This document shows positions 45,707 through 56,773 of a stretch of 64,000 bases of DNA, piece after piece. The notes below the pieces were generated by a model. It was not told the DNA's origin and did not search any database. It saw only the letters and a program-made list of their open reading frames with translations. The DNA comes from Hetaerina americana. Taxonomy: Eukaryota; Arthropoda; Insecta; Odonata; Calopterygidae. The stretch lies in assembly GCA_022747635.1 (NCBI GenBank), contig JAKTNV010000005.1, positions 89,047,469 through 89,111,468 on the forward strand. Direction: 5' to 3'. The translations under genes were made by a program, and so were the position numbers. Each line of letters starts with the position of its first letter. Within the stretch, counting starts at the first letter, position 1.

Positions 45707-47024
45707 CAGGGTTCGTCCGGAAAATAAGTGTACTGAGCTCAGGAAAAAAAATTTATTACACTTTTACATATCTTAAGCTAATATTCCTCAAAAAAGGACC
45801 CTTGTGAGTCGATGCACTTGTTCCAGCGGCGTTCCCATTCCTGAAACGCTCCCGCGAAGGCATCATCGGGAACCTCTCGAAGACACGTCGTCACGGCCTC
45901 TTTGACGGCGTCCAAAGTCCCGTATCGCGTTCCTTTCAAACTCCTCTTTATCTTCTGGAACAGAAAGAAGTCCGGTGGTGCCAAGTCCGGGCTGTAGGGC
46001 GGGTGCGGCAGCGTTGCCACGCCGTGCTTGGCCGAGAAGTCCGACACGACAAGCGCGGTGTGAGACGGCGCATTGTCGTGATGCAGCCGCCAGATGTTTT
46101 TGATCGCTGGCCAGACGCGGGCGACTCGTTTTCGAAGCCTGTCGAGCACTTGGACGTAAAATGCAGCATTTACAGTTTGTCGTTCAGGTACAAATTCTTA
46201 GTGGACGACTCCCCTTTTGTCAAAAAAGACAATGAGCATCGCCTTGATCCGAGAATTGCTCATGCGAGCTTTCTTTTGACGGGGTGATGATGGGGTTTGC
46301 CACTCCGCACTTTGTCTCTTCGACTCCGGGTCGTACTCAAAGATCCACGTCTCGTCACCCGAAACAACGTTCTCTAAAAAATGTGGATCATTTTTGCAGT
46401 GATCCGCAAGTTGTGTCGCGATTTCCAAAGGATTGAGTCTTTGATCATCACTGAGCACTTTCGGCACCAACTTTGCACAAATTTTTCGCATCTGTAATTG
46501 CTCCCTAATAATCTCGTGCACTATTGTTTTTGGCACATTACACTGCTCTGCTATCATCCGAACACTAAGACGACGATCAGAGTTCAGTACATCGCGAACT
46601 TTTCGCACATTTTCGTCGGTGAGTGTCGTTGATGGGCGTCCAGGCCGTGGTTCGTCGTCGACCTTTTCTCTGCCCTCCACGAACATCTTGTGCCACCGAA
46701 AGATCATGTTTCTGGACATGGCTGACTCCCCGTAAGCCTGGTTAATCATACCGACAGTTTTGGTAGACGATTTCCCAAGCTTTACCGCAAATTTGATGGA
46801 ATAACGCTGCTCCAAAAACTTCGGCATCGCGTTCCGTGACGTGGGTCGAGCGTGGAGGTTCGCGTTAACAGAGCTCCTCACTACACCACAGCTCAGAGCC
46901 GACTGCCTTTTTCAGCGTCGCTTGCCAACATACCCCCCCTCCAATCGCAGCCCGTCAGAGTGGTGCTAGGCGCGCCTGGAGCGGCGGGAAAAAATCAGTA
47001 CACTTATTTTCCGGACGAACCCTG
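45707..47024 (-). mobile_element. Nearly full-length mariner element B
   Basis: A 1318-bp element bounded by 29-bp terminal inverted repeats (cagggttcgtccggaaaata inward from 45707, complement ending at 47024), with one mismatch-free match over the outer 29 bases. TA duplications lie at 45705-45706 and 47025-47026. It contains one transposase gene on the minus strand, interrupted by a single stop codon. Its sequence is unrelated at the ends to mariner A, so it is a separate lineage. Confidence 0.95.
45778..46827 (-). pseudogene. Mariner B transposase with one in-frame stop
   Basis: From the ATG at 46827 (MPKFLEQRYSIKF) to the stop at 45778 is 350 codons in one frame, a normal mariner length. 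An N-terminal helix-turn-helix pair is followed by the PRPGRPST linker and then the DDE domain: GDETW, HHDNAPSH and YSPDLAPPDF, with 34 residues between the second and third Asp (DD34D). The only visible lesion is a taa at 46200-46198, codon 210, just after RGVVH and before EFVPERQ; reading resumes in the same frame. Enzyme role if intact: cut-and-paste transposition at TA sites. Confidence 0.93.
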
Positions 47025-47424
47025 TATGTTGAATATATCGTGGGCGAACTAAGTAGTTGGGGTGACGAGTATTGGAAACTTTGGGTGAGATATCGTATTT
47101 AACAAAAATACCTAATGGTGTATGATGTTGATTTGAAATAGTATTTTGCTGGACTCTTGTTGCCCTCTCGTTTACATATTCCCGTGTGTAATATTTTTCT
47201 TTTCTAGACATTAAGGCTTCTAATTTAGTCTTTTCGTCACCACGCACATACTTAAAGCTCAACGTACCTTGCGAATTAAATCCTTTTCTGACTGTACAAT
47301 TATATTCGTGTTAGCGTGTTCTCCAACGCCGAAGTGTTGAATCTCTTTGAAATTTACTTACTTATTTTGAGATGGACTTTGAAAAAGTAATTGTGATCCT
47401 TCTACACAAGGCTCGTTGAAATAT

Positions 47425-47766
47425 GAAGTGCCATGAGAAAGGTGTGCCAAAATGGTCCCAAGTTGCTGTCGGGAGACTGCTTGTGTGACAATCTTTCCTT
47501 GGACCTCTTGAACCACCCTGAAAGATACTCGAAATTTTCAGAATAGGTGGTTGCTGGTGACGGGGCATGGGTCTCTGAACACGACCCTAGAATAACCCCT
47601 TTGAGTAGCATTTTGGACCACTGGATTAGGTGAAAGAGGCAGTGACGAGGTGCCTGAAGAGATTCTCGTCGACGCCTTCCAGGAAGCGTACCACAAGCGT
47701 GGCAGAGGCATCGGCATCGGTGCTTTGATGAACAAGGGTGTTTTGAAGGGATTTAGTAATTTGTAA
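47425..47766 (+). pseudogene. Mariner C transposase remnant with internal deletion
   Basis: The plus strand gives MRKVCQNGPKLLSGD, LLNHPERYSKFSE, then a stop, VVAGDGAWVSEHDP (family VV.GDETW...YDP, first Asp kept and Glu changed to Gly), SILDHW, and directly VKEAVTRCL followed after a frame change by a DAFQEAYHKR stretch, which belongs to the C-terminal end. The second and third catalytic Asp regions are missing. It lies 400 bp from mariner B but in opposite orientation and with different sequence. Confidence 0.7.
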
Positions 47767-47819
47767 TTTGATCTAGAATTAAGTTTTCCCCCGATTAATT
47801 CTACTTATTTTTAGGAACA

Positions 47820-48720
47820 GATAATATATATTAGCTCCTAACAAAACACAGTCCCGCTACCTACTCTACATCTAGCCCTTCATCTCTGTGTACTTTCTTC
47901 CTCCCTTCATCCTGTCCAACATCCCTATCCTTTGCCTTCACTTTCCTCGTCTGCCTAACATTCTTCCCTCTATTACAGTCTTCAACATCCCACTGCCGAT
48001 CAATACGCCCTTCATCCACTTTTCCTGCCTCCATAGGATTTCTCCCAACAAACCACTCTCTTCGCCCACCATACTAAGTACTTCCTCATATGTTTTCTTC
48101 TCGGTCCATTTCACCTTCTCCATTCTTCTCCACACCCACATTTCAAAAGCCTCCAGTGTACGTCTATCCTCCTGCTCCAATGACCACGTTTCCGCACCGT
48201 ACACAGCTACGCTCCATATGAAAGCTTTTGCGAGTCTTTTCTTAATATCCCTACTCAACGTCCCCGTCATCAACTCCCTCCTCCTTGTGAAAGCCTCTTT
48301 GCCTAGCGCATTTCTTCTCCTTAGGTCCCTACTGCTTTGACCGCGTTGGTCTAAAACACTTCCGAGGTACGTAAAATTTTCTACCTGCTCTAGTTTTTGC
48401 CCTCCTATTTCAATGTTTACCTTAGCCTTTTTCTTTCTGGAAAATCGCATAACCTTTGTTTTATTAATATTGATTCTCATCCCATATCTATCGCACTGAG
48501 TTTCCAATTCACTCATTCCCTCAAATGCTTGCAACCCCTTGGTTGATTGGCAAACTACAGCTTTGTCATTAACAAACGCTACTGATTTTACGTATGCCCC
48601 GCTGACTTTCACCCCTTTCTATCTCATTGTCGAGTATGCCTAGACCGAGGTTATCTTCCTCTTCATCATGCTCCTTTTCTATGTCTAACCTTGTTGGCCT
48701 AAGTTCTTTGCCATACAGTT
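47820..48720 (-). mobile_element. LINE family L-A, best preserved fragment
   Basis: Minus-strand frame 48612-47938 (224 codons) begins inside the catalytic palm: SVAFVNDKAVVCQ corresponds to the F(A/V)DD box but reads FVND, one catalytic Asp changed to Asn (48576-48565). Then CDRYGMRININKTKVMRFSR, FTYLGSVLDQRG, GAETWSLEQEDRR, FEMWVWRRMEKVKW and GRRGK. Upstream (48613-48720) homologous sequence continues in another frame. It ends at its 3' side with the same terminal sequence as the other copies. Confidence 0.88.
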
Positions 48721-48799
48721 CTTCTGTACATATATTCCTTCTATCTCTCTTAGATCGTTTCCTTGTCCACTATTATATTACCATGTTACTATTATCTGT

Positions 48800-48817
48800 A
48801 AATATATATATATATAT

Positions 48818-48884
<67 letters not shown>
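48800..48884. repeat. (TA)n microsatellite
   Basis: TA run with one short ca interruption, next to the LINE fragment. Confidence 0.95.
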
Positions 48885-48886
<2 letters not shown>

Positions 48887-49340
48887 TGTGTGTGTAATAG
48901 ATTTAAGGAATAGGGATAGGAACACATATAAAGGGCGAACGCAGGAGTGGCGAGGAAGGTGAAATTTAGCTTATACATACATGTATATATATTCGGTAAG
49001 GTCGACCGAAAAAAGTAGGAGTATTTTAAATGTCATTTCTCTTTTCGCGATGACTTCATTGCTGTGAATGCTGTACCTTTAGCAAATGGCAGTAGTCTTT
49101 CTCCTCAACCATGTGACGGAGTGCCCTCACCGGCTTTGATTCTGAATCTTTTTCCTCAGTCGAGCGTCGTTTTCACATTCCAGTGACGATATTTCGCATT
49201 TCATGGTTACTCGAGCCAATTTTTTTCGCTCAAGTATTCTTCACGGCAAACGTTTAAAAAATTTTGGCACGAAAAGGCTAAGTTTGTCGGCGTTCACAAT
49301 ATTTAACGGTGAATTTCATTTGCTAATTAATTTCCTCTTT

Positions 49341-49360
49341 GTATGTATGTATGTGTGTGC

Positions 49361-49396
<36 letters not shown>
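49341..49396. repeat. (GTAT)n-(AT)n microsatellite
   Basis: Begins as gtatgtatgtatg and passes into pure AT. 48885-49340 and 49397-50127 contain nothing else recognised. Confidence 0.9.
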
Positions 49397-49399
<3 letters not shown>

Positions 49400-50127
49400 T
49401 AATTCATCCATATTCGTTTTTTGTTGCGTAAGACTGAAAAAAATCAGGAATTTCCCTGATGCCTCGGACTCAAACTCACTTGCGGCGTATTGTGTTTCCC
49501 ACGCCAAACAGCGGTGGAATTGATAAGATCTCCTGCTCATTGACTCCATTTAAGCTAGGTAACTAATTTGTTGTCTATTCATGGTAACTGCGGTTATTCG
49601 GGGCCAGAAATATCAACGGGGTAGGAATTCTCCGGAGGGAAATGTTTTTTTAGTTAGGGAAGTGAAGGGCTGCCTGATGTAAGAGCGTGTTCCAAATCCA
49701 GTTTCCGTCTCCACGTTTTCTCTGAATATTCCGGTTCGACTGCTCTCCCTCTCTCCTCCGTCCAAATAATGAGTCGCCCGAGTAAGAGCTCTTGCTCTCT
49801 CCCTCTGTCTCACTTAACGCTGTGCTTCGGAGAAATACCTATTCATTTCATTTCCACTGCATTATCATAGAAAGATCAGCCCTACATCTTAATTCGATCC
49901 ATAGTGGAATAAATGTCCTAGTTTTTAATCCAGGCTTTAGAGCTTTAAATCATATCATGTATTTAATGCCCATACGATATCTCTGTCTCTTTACTCAGCG
50001 TTTTGACGGGGATTAGACTGGAATGCCAAAGAAAAGAAGTAATCTTAACTTCAAAAGCTGCGACAATTGCTTTAACGGTGTCATCCGCTGATTTTCTGTG
50101 AAACGTACGAATTTCACTGAGTGGGAG

Positions 50128-50330
50128 AATGGGTAGGAGTGTGAGGTTGCGTAACAGGGAAAAACACTCGACCGGATGTTGAGGGATCCGCGTTCGAGTT
50201 CCTGTCAAGGTGAATGATTTTGTGACGCAGTGAAATTAGTTTACTACGCATCGGCTAGTTCAGCCTATTTCTCGCATCGTTAAATGGATTAAAAACCGAC
50301 TAGGCAACACCCAAGTTGTTTAGGAAAGGG
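50128..50330 (+). mobile_element. SINE-like element
   Basis: A B-box-like gcgttcgagttcctg with a degenerate A-box upstream, followed by a body (gtgacgcagtgaaattag...) without ORF. Only one copy is seen in this window, so the call rests on the promoter-like boxes. Confidence 0.4.
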
Positions 50331-51344
50331 TACATTTACGTGAATTAGATCGATAGATAGGCAGAATAGTTCAACGCTAGGCAGCTCCTTTCTTTAAAAA
50401 CTGTGACGATAAAACGAAAAGCGTCACTGAAATGCTTCTGGAGTTGGGGTGGGAATCATTAGAAGAAAAACGATTCAATGCTAGGTTGAACTAACTAAAT
50501 AAATTCAGATCTGCACGTTTAAGATCCGAGGTCTCGCAAATTATACGCACTCCAACATGTATTGGTCGCTTGGATCATGAATATAAAATTCGGGAAATAG
50601 ATGCCAGAACTAGCAGACTCAAGGACTCCTTCTTCTCAAGGACAATACGGGAAAGAAACTGCAGGGTAATAGATAACAAAAATGCCACTTTCCCCCCACA
50701 GCGTCTAGGTAATAATTAGTTCTACTAAAATCCATGCGCTTTCACTAACCTCGTGTGTTTTGTTGTCAAAGGATGAAACTGTTATTAAAGAATGCAGTGC
50801 TCGTTACAGTATTGCTTACCTCTTTTGTTTGTTTTCATGTTTCTCCTTCTGTTCCTCGTCTCTTTCTATGGGGGGTATGCCTCTGCTGCCTGCTTGCTTC
50901 GGTGTGTCACATTCCCTACCTGTTGTTAGAAACTCGTTAAACTCGATGTCTTGCTTTACAATTCTAATTTCTACGTTATTAAATAGATTTTTACTGCATC
51001 TGTATGTGTAAGTATACTTCGGAAGATGGTATATATATATAGAGTACTTTTCGAGTAGACGGGGAATAGGGAGGGGGGATAGGCTTTTTTACCGTTCGAA
51101 GGCAGGCCGGAAGGTGGAATAAATGATGGAGGAAATAATGCTGGGCAAACAAAAGGAAGTCCATGAGAATCGTAGTATTATGTTTGGGGACGTCCAAAAC
51201 ATTTATTTATAAGTTTATTACAATTGAGAGCGATAATATAAAAACTCTTGTAAATGTGTATATTTGGGTCTTTTGAAACTGGAAAACGGATGGGTCTAAG
51301 TTATATCGAGCTCCCACTAATAAGCATTGGTAATCTAGCGGCTA
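50331..51344. other. Non-coding interval
   Basis: No feature recognised apart from a short TA run near 51031. Confidence 0.5.
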
Positions 51345-52030
51345 AGGTAGATTTTGGATAAACACAAGCTACCAAACGGTACAGTGACAATTACCCTTGT
51401 CTCTGCTAACAAAACACAACCTGAAATCCAACATTACATTAAGCCTCTCTTAAAGTCCGTGTAATTCCTTCCTCTATTCATTCCGTCCAACGTCCCAATC
51501 CTATTTCTGCCCTCTCGTCGTTTGCCCTAACACTCTCCACTCTCCCCTCATAGTGTTCAACATCCCATTGCCAATCAAAATGCTTTTCATCCATTTTTGC
51601 TGGCTCCTAAGATGTCCCTCTACGATCCGCTCTCCTCCCCACCATAACTTGCCCTTCCTCATTTATTTTTCTTTCTGTCCACTTTCACCCTTTCAATCTT
51701 TCCCCGTAGCCGCATTTCAAAAGCCTCCAATCTTCGTCCATCTTGCTCCTCTCCATCATGCTCTAGTGCCCATGCTTCCTGGCCGTACACAACTACTCTC
51801 CATATCGAAATTTTGACGGGTCTTTTCTTAACATATTTACTCAATGTCCTTGTCATCAATATCCTCCTCCTTGTGAAAGCTTTGCCCAACGCCATTATTC
51901 GGCTTATGCCTTCCCTACTTTGACCATTTTGGTCCGAAACACTTACAAGATAAGTAAGCTGTTCCACCTGCTGAAGTTTATGAGCTTCTATTTAGATATT
52001 TAACCTAACCTTTCTCTTTCTGAACAATCA
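51345..52030 (-). mobile_element. LINE family L-A, decayed copy
   Basis: Starts with the shared 3' terminal sequence (plus strand aaggtagattttggataaac). On the minus strand it gives EQLTYLVSVSDQNGQ, ALEHDGEEQDGRRLEAFEMRL and related blocks, with stops between them. 5'-truncated. Confidence 0.75.
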
Positions 52031-52476
52031 CATATCCTTCGTTTTGTTTACATATAGCATTAATTATAATACATGATAACATAACCTCGCCATTAAATAT
52101 AATACATGATGAAATTTCCTTTCTTATCTTTGGGAATCTTATAACATTTGATAGTGTTTTTAAATGGCGTGGTAAATGCATTTCCCCTAAAATTTCTCTA
52201 AACATTTATAATGGCACATTTTTGGGAATGAATGGAAGTTCTCATAGACGCAGTGTGAAAATTGGATCCCTTTGAGTTAATTTAATTAAAATTTCATTGT
52301 ATTTCATATACCTACTGCCACTTAATGTCGATGGTCATTTTGTCTGTTATTATAATTGAACTATCATTATTGATTCTTAGGTACTTAAGAATGTCTCTTA
52401 ATCAAAGAAATATTTCGTTGGTATTAGTATATTAATTTATTCTTGAATATTTTTACTCATTAACGAATAGAATGTT
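52031..52476. other. AT-rich interval downstream of GMC-3
   Basis: Nothing recognised. Confidence 0.5.
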
Positions 52477-52482
52477 TTTATT
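52477..52482 (-). terminator. Candidate polyadenylation signal of GMC-3
   Basis: AATAAA on the minus strand about 275 nt beyond the stop codon. Confidence 0.45.
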
Positions 52483-52756
52483 CATAGAATGTCATTAAAA
52501 TATACTTAGTGGTTGTAGTTACGAGAGCGACATATTTTCACCATATTCTCTAAGCACTTGTGTAATGGAATTGCACGTTCAATTCAAGCAGAACGAAGGA
52601 GAACATCTTTTGAAGAAATCGTTGTTGATGGTTTTCCATTTTAACTTTTTTCCCGACGGTGGCTCCACTTCCCGAGAAGGCGTAGGATGGAGATCAACAC
52701 GCAGTATTATCTCGTGAATTGGTGGCGTTATTTTGAATTTCTTGAAACACTTATGC

Positions 52757-54682
52757 TCAGAAATTAGTCGTGTATCCATATTCATCGCGTTCATCAGCAA
52801 CCGCGTGATCTTCTTTCACCATATCAGCGCCTTTCTCCGCAATCGCTATAACGGGTGCGTTTGTGTTCCCCGTGACTATGTATGGCATTATAGAAGCGTC
52901 TATCACCCGAATCCCACGAATCCCTCCCCTCAATCTCAATCGGGAGTCCACAACGGCGCTCGGGTCGTTTTCTGGGCCCATTTTGCAGGTCCCCACGGGG
53001 TGGTAAATGGTCGTCGTATAGTGACGGATGGCACACTCCCAGTATTCATCGGAAATAAAATCTAAATGCTCGCACCCAGGGAATGGAATAGGGTTGATTC
53101 TCGCTCCTAGCTTTTGCATGCCCGGGGTCTGGCTAAGGGCGTAGCCTAACTTTGCGCCTTCTCTTAGCACCATTATGTCCTCGGGATCGTTGAAATAGTT
53201 GGGATAGAGGACCGGTGGACTGAGCGGGTTTTTATCCCTCAGTCTGATCATGCCCCGAGACTTTGGACGCAGAAGTAGCGGTAATGCGGTGAAGGAATCT
53301 TTGTAAAGGTGTGGTTCGTACACTTTGGCGTAGAATTCGTCCTTCAGGCCCTGATCTCTTTTGCCAAAGATGCCTCCATCGGTATTATCCGAATAAGATG
53401 CGATGAAGATTTGAACGTCTGGCCAGTCATCAGTCTGATTTGCGTAAATCGTTTTGGCGAATATCATTATTTCACAAACGGGGGAGGCGTACAAAGCACC
53501 TTCATGGTTGTTCAGAAACTTCCTCAGGTTGTTGAGGGTCAATTCGCGAGGGACGACGAATGCCACTGGATCGTCCACAAGGTATACCGCTCCGCCCATT
53601 CCAGGGTGGTCTTGAAGGTTGTAGCCCACTGCCAAGTCGGCTATAACGGGTATATCCAAATCTTCAAGATGTCTGGAGGGTCCGATGCCAGATAGCATCA
53701 ACAGCTGGGGAGTCTGAAGAGACCCTGCGCTCATGATCACTTCTTTGCTCGCTAGTATCCTGTAGTCGTTACCGTCCTTGTGAAACTCAACTCCCACGGC
53801 GGTTTTCCCCTTCATCATGATCCTCTTCACTTGGGAGAAGAAGCTGAGGTGGAAGTTTGGTCTGTTCCGGATCGGTCTGATAAATGCCTTCGCCGTGCTG
53901 CACCGAAGACCGTCCCTGAGGGTTCCCTGGGGGTAGCCGAAACCTGTTTGCGTCTCTCCGTTCATATCTACCTTGTTCAATCCTAGTTCGTAGCACGCTT
54001 CCTCGATGAACGGGGCGATTTCCGCACTAAAACGGTAGTGTTCCACGCTCAGTGGTCCTCCTCTCCCATGGTAAGGTGACCTCTTTAGCTCTGGTATCCT
54101 GATATCTTCAGATTTCTTAAAATAAGTCAACATGTCATCGTAACCCCACCCGGGGTTTCCCAGGGATTCCCACCGGTCGTAATCCCTGCGATTTCCCCTG
54201 ACGTACATCATGGCGTTGAGGACCGAGGACCCTCCCAGAACCTTGCCCCTCGGCCACTTGCACTGATTCCCAATCATGGCCAGGCAGCTCGTCCCAGAGG
54301 GCTCCGTCTTAAACATCCAGTCCAGCGGGGAGCCCTGCAGGGAGGCAAACATCAGCGGGAGGTCGGTCAGGATCGTTTCGTCTCCGCCGGCCTCCAGCAG
54401 GAGCACCTTCCACCGGGGGTTCTCGGTCAACCGGTTGGCGACGACGCAGCCCGCGGATCCACCCCCGACTATAATGAAGTCATACTCGTGCAAGAAGTCG
54501 AAGCCCACGTCCATGGGCCTTTGGTCCATGGCGACGATGTCCGGGCGGTAGAAGAGGATGCCGGTCCGGAGGAAGACGAAGACGAAGCTGAATCCAGCGC
54601 CGTAGGTGACAGCGATGCGGAAAGCTGAGGCGGCGGCGGCCGCGTTCAAGGGGTTGTAGTTGAAGGAAATCGCCGAGGACAT
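52757..54682 (-). CDS. GMC-3: glucose dehydrogenase-like GMC oxidoreductase, intronless coding region
   Basis: Intact 641-residue FAD-dependent GMC oxidoreductase. The N terminus is Ala-rich, then a hydrophobic stretch (about 20-45) that may be a signal or membrane segment, then [14 protein letters not shown] motif GGGSAG is at 73-78 and LLLEAGGDE follows. Signature 1 ([25 protein letters not shown]) is at 145-171; signature 2 is [18 protein letters not shown]. The catalytic block is [10 protein letters not shown] with His561 and [13 protein letters not shown] with Asn606. One extra residue lies between these ([13 protein letters not shown] against the paralogue RLRVYGVRGLRV), and a charged tail of about 15 residues ([12 protein letters not shown]) follows the usual end. 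The ATG at 54682 has a good context (gaccgccATG). The gene is collinear with GMC-2 but about 30 kb away. Substrate unknown. Confidence 0.96.
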   Translation of the reverse strand: MSSAISFNYNPLNAAAAASAFRIAVTYGAGFSFVFVFLRTGILFYRPDIVAMDQRPMDVGFDFLHEYDFIIVGGGSAGCVVANRLTENPRWKVLLLEAGGDETILTDLPLMFASLQGSPLDWMFKTEPSGTSCLAMIGNQCKWPRGKVLGGSSVLNAMMYVRGNRRDYDRWESLGNPGWGYDDMLTYFKKSEDIRIPELKRSPYHGRGGPLSVEHYRFSAEIAPFIEEACYELGLNKVDMNGETQTGFGYPQGTLRDGLRCSTAKAFIRPIRNRPNFHLSFFSQVKRIMMKGKTAVGVEFHKDGNDYRILASKEVIMSAGSLQTPQLLMLSGIGPSRHLEDLDIPVIADLAVGYNLQDHPGMGGAVYLVDDPVAFVVPRELTLNNLRKFLNNHEGALYASPVCEIMIFAKTIYANQTDDWPDVQIFIASYSDNTDGGIFGKRDQGLKDEFYAKVYEPHLYKDSFTALPLLLRPKSRGMIRLRDKNPLSPPVLYPNYFNDPEDIMVLREGAKLGYALSQTPGMQKLGARINPIPFPGCEHLDFISDEYWECAIRHYTTTIYHPVGTCKMGPENDPSAVVDSRLRLRGGIRGIRVIDASIMPYIVTGNTNAPVIAIAEKGADMVKEDHAVADERDEYGYTTNF

Positions 54683-54696
54683 GGCGGTCGGCTCCT

Positions 54697-54701
54697 CCTG
54701 T
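54697..54701 (-). promoter_or_regulatory. Candidate 3' splice site in the GMC-3 leader
   Basis: Minus-strand ccgtgacag|gaggagccgaccgccATG. The exon would begin at 54697, 15 nt before the ATG. The pyrimidine tract is weak, so the call is tentative. Confidence 0.3.
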
Positions 54702-55599
54702 CACGGGAGAAGAAGCAAGGCTTTTAGGGTTATTTAGCTACTGTCGAATTGCGGATATTACGCCAAGACATACCCTCTCTTCTTCATATTCGAGCGTTTA
54801 ATATCATTTCGGTTCTCAAATGACGGAGCTCAAGGTTTGCATTGATGGCAACTTTTGTTTCCTCCTTGGTGAAATCACCTCTCTTGGTGCTTTTTAAGAG
54901 TGCACCTTTTCTAAATCCCCTCATCACTTGATTTTTTTGGGTCCGACCTTCATAGATTAGCCGGAAGATGCGAGTAAATACTATTAAGATATAAGGGTAT
55001 GTTATGTAGAAATATTAATATTGTTTTATGGTTAGTCATGTATTCAGGAATACCGGGTTCAACTCACCGCAGTTTTCTCGGAGCAGATATGAATTCGAAT
55101 CACCATTAGGTGCTCATGAAGTGTAGTGCTAATTTAATAAAGTGAGAAAGGGAAGGAGTCTCGGAAAACGGAATGTAGAAGACTAATGGGACTGGGAAAA
55201 GGTAGGAGTGCCAGGAGGTAGTTGATAAGTATTGAGGGAGGGAGAGGAAACGGGTGAAGTAGAAGAAAGATGGGGAATATCTCAAATGAGGTATAGAGAA
55301 AGCAGCAAACGAAGCAATAGGAACGTATTCGTTTCTCGGATTACAGAAGATATGATTAGGAAGATTTGTAAAAGAAGGAAATGGAAGAATGTGAAATCCA
55401 TATTACGAAGATTGAAGTGCAAATAGCTAAAATATGAATTGAGACGAATAATTAATGGGACAAGGAAAACATGTTGGAAAGAGAGTAGTGCGAGGGAATG
55501 CAGAGTTAATGGAGACAAGGTGAAATGGGCGCCCTATGCAGAAAATGTGAAAGAACTGTCTGGACTCCGTTTACACTTCCGGAGATGCAACGGGTAAAA
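54702..55599. other. Upstream flank of GMC-3
   Basis: No clear gene. From about 55140 the plus strand becomes purine-rich and may be the decayed upstream part of the LINE that follows, but I cannot align it with confidence. Confidence 0.4.
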
Positions 55600-56620
55600 T
55601 TATCAATCGAATAGGAAGAGGTTCTCTCATGTGAAAAGAATATGTAGTGGAGGGAAGATGATAAAGATAATATGCCAGTGAGCTACGGTATAAGAATGGA
55701 ATATGGTGTGGGTTAGGATGGCTTAGGATCCGGAATGACAGGAGTGCGACATAGAGAAGGCATTAATTGAAATGAAATTGAAGAAGACTACGGGAATAAA
55801 CAACATTTATTTTGCATCATTTCGAAAACAGTACTTCGACCTTTGCATCGGACTTTGAAAATTGATTTAACAATCTGACAATTACGTGCATCCAAGCCCT
55901 AGGTGGAGGGAAAACCACCTAGGCGGGCATTGAAGCAGCGACCTCTAGGTTGGCAGACGAGGACGTTATCCCGCCGCCACCGGGGCTGGCTAACATCCTT
56001 GCAGAAATGCTCTGCGATTTAGGAAAACGTGGAAGGAAGAGTTTTCATGGACTAATTCTCATCCAGGAGGGAGGAATTTGCTAGAGCAGCATTTTTAACT
56101 TTCCCAATTAAAGGAAAAATCATCAACTTGTAACGGCTACAATGAAGATGTAGGATTATGAGTAACTTTGATTTCACTAGCAGCACAGATATGGGATAGG
56201 ATAGTCGGCTAAATGATGGAGAAAAGATTATGAGTACTTACGAGATCAGTTTGGGTAAGTAAATGGAATGGTTACGCTTGATACCATAGTCATAATGAAG
56301 TCACTTTTGAAGAGAAACATTGTGTATGTTTCGTGGATTTTTTATGGCGCTCGAAAGAGTAAAATGAACACTGATAGAAGGATAGAGTACTGGAGTGATA
56401 GACGAGTACATGTCTCAGGCTGCACACTTTCTGAAAGAGAATCATGGTGGTGGTAGTCGTGGTGGGAAGTGCAAGAGAGAGGAGTTAGACCAGGATATCC
56501 ACTATCTCCTGTTATTATCGATATGAATAAGCTTAGGAAATGATGGAGGAGGCTGGAGGGAAAGGGCTGGAGTAAAGTAGGAGGGGATATCCCTCAAACT
56601 CTAATGACTTTTACTGCAAA
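55600..56620 (+). mobile_element. LINE reverse-transcriptase N-terminal half, decayed
   Basis: Plus-strand broken frames resemble the order of a non-LTR reverse transcriptase: ALIEMKLKKTTGINNI (family K..KA.G.D.IP), then after a nested SINE AEMLCDLGKRG, FPIKGK (compare the IPKK motif), and finally GVRPGYPLSPVII (compare G.PLSP.LF). Many stops. It may be the 5' part of the L-A type of element, whose 3' parts occur elsewhere in the window. Confidence 0.5.
55812..55990 (-). mobile_element. SINE family S-A, copy 3, nested in a LINE
   Basis: The minus-strand head gtggcggcgggataacgtcc and body cctagggcttgga match the copies at 28922 and 41272. It splits the LINE reading at KTTGINNI / AEMLCDL, showing it inserted later than the LINE. 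Confidence 0.75.
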
Positions 56621-56773
56621 GCGAAATGATATTCGAATTCGAAACATGTTTTAATACAAATTACATGAATGCATATTGCGTGTGTTTGGGCGCATGCGCC
56701 GAATCCCGTACGATTGAAGTCGATGTTTTTCGTCCAATCCTTATTTCGATTGATGAAAGTCAAAACGCATTAA

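Noticed and set aside
47600..47766. Apparent terminal host exon with good codon-like composition (DAFQEAYHKRGRGIGIG frame)
   Set aside because: Reading neighbouring frames upstream shows mariner transposase motifs, so it is a frameshifted transposase remnant.
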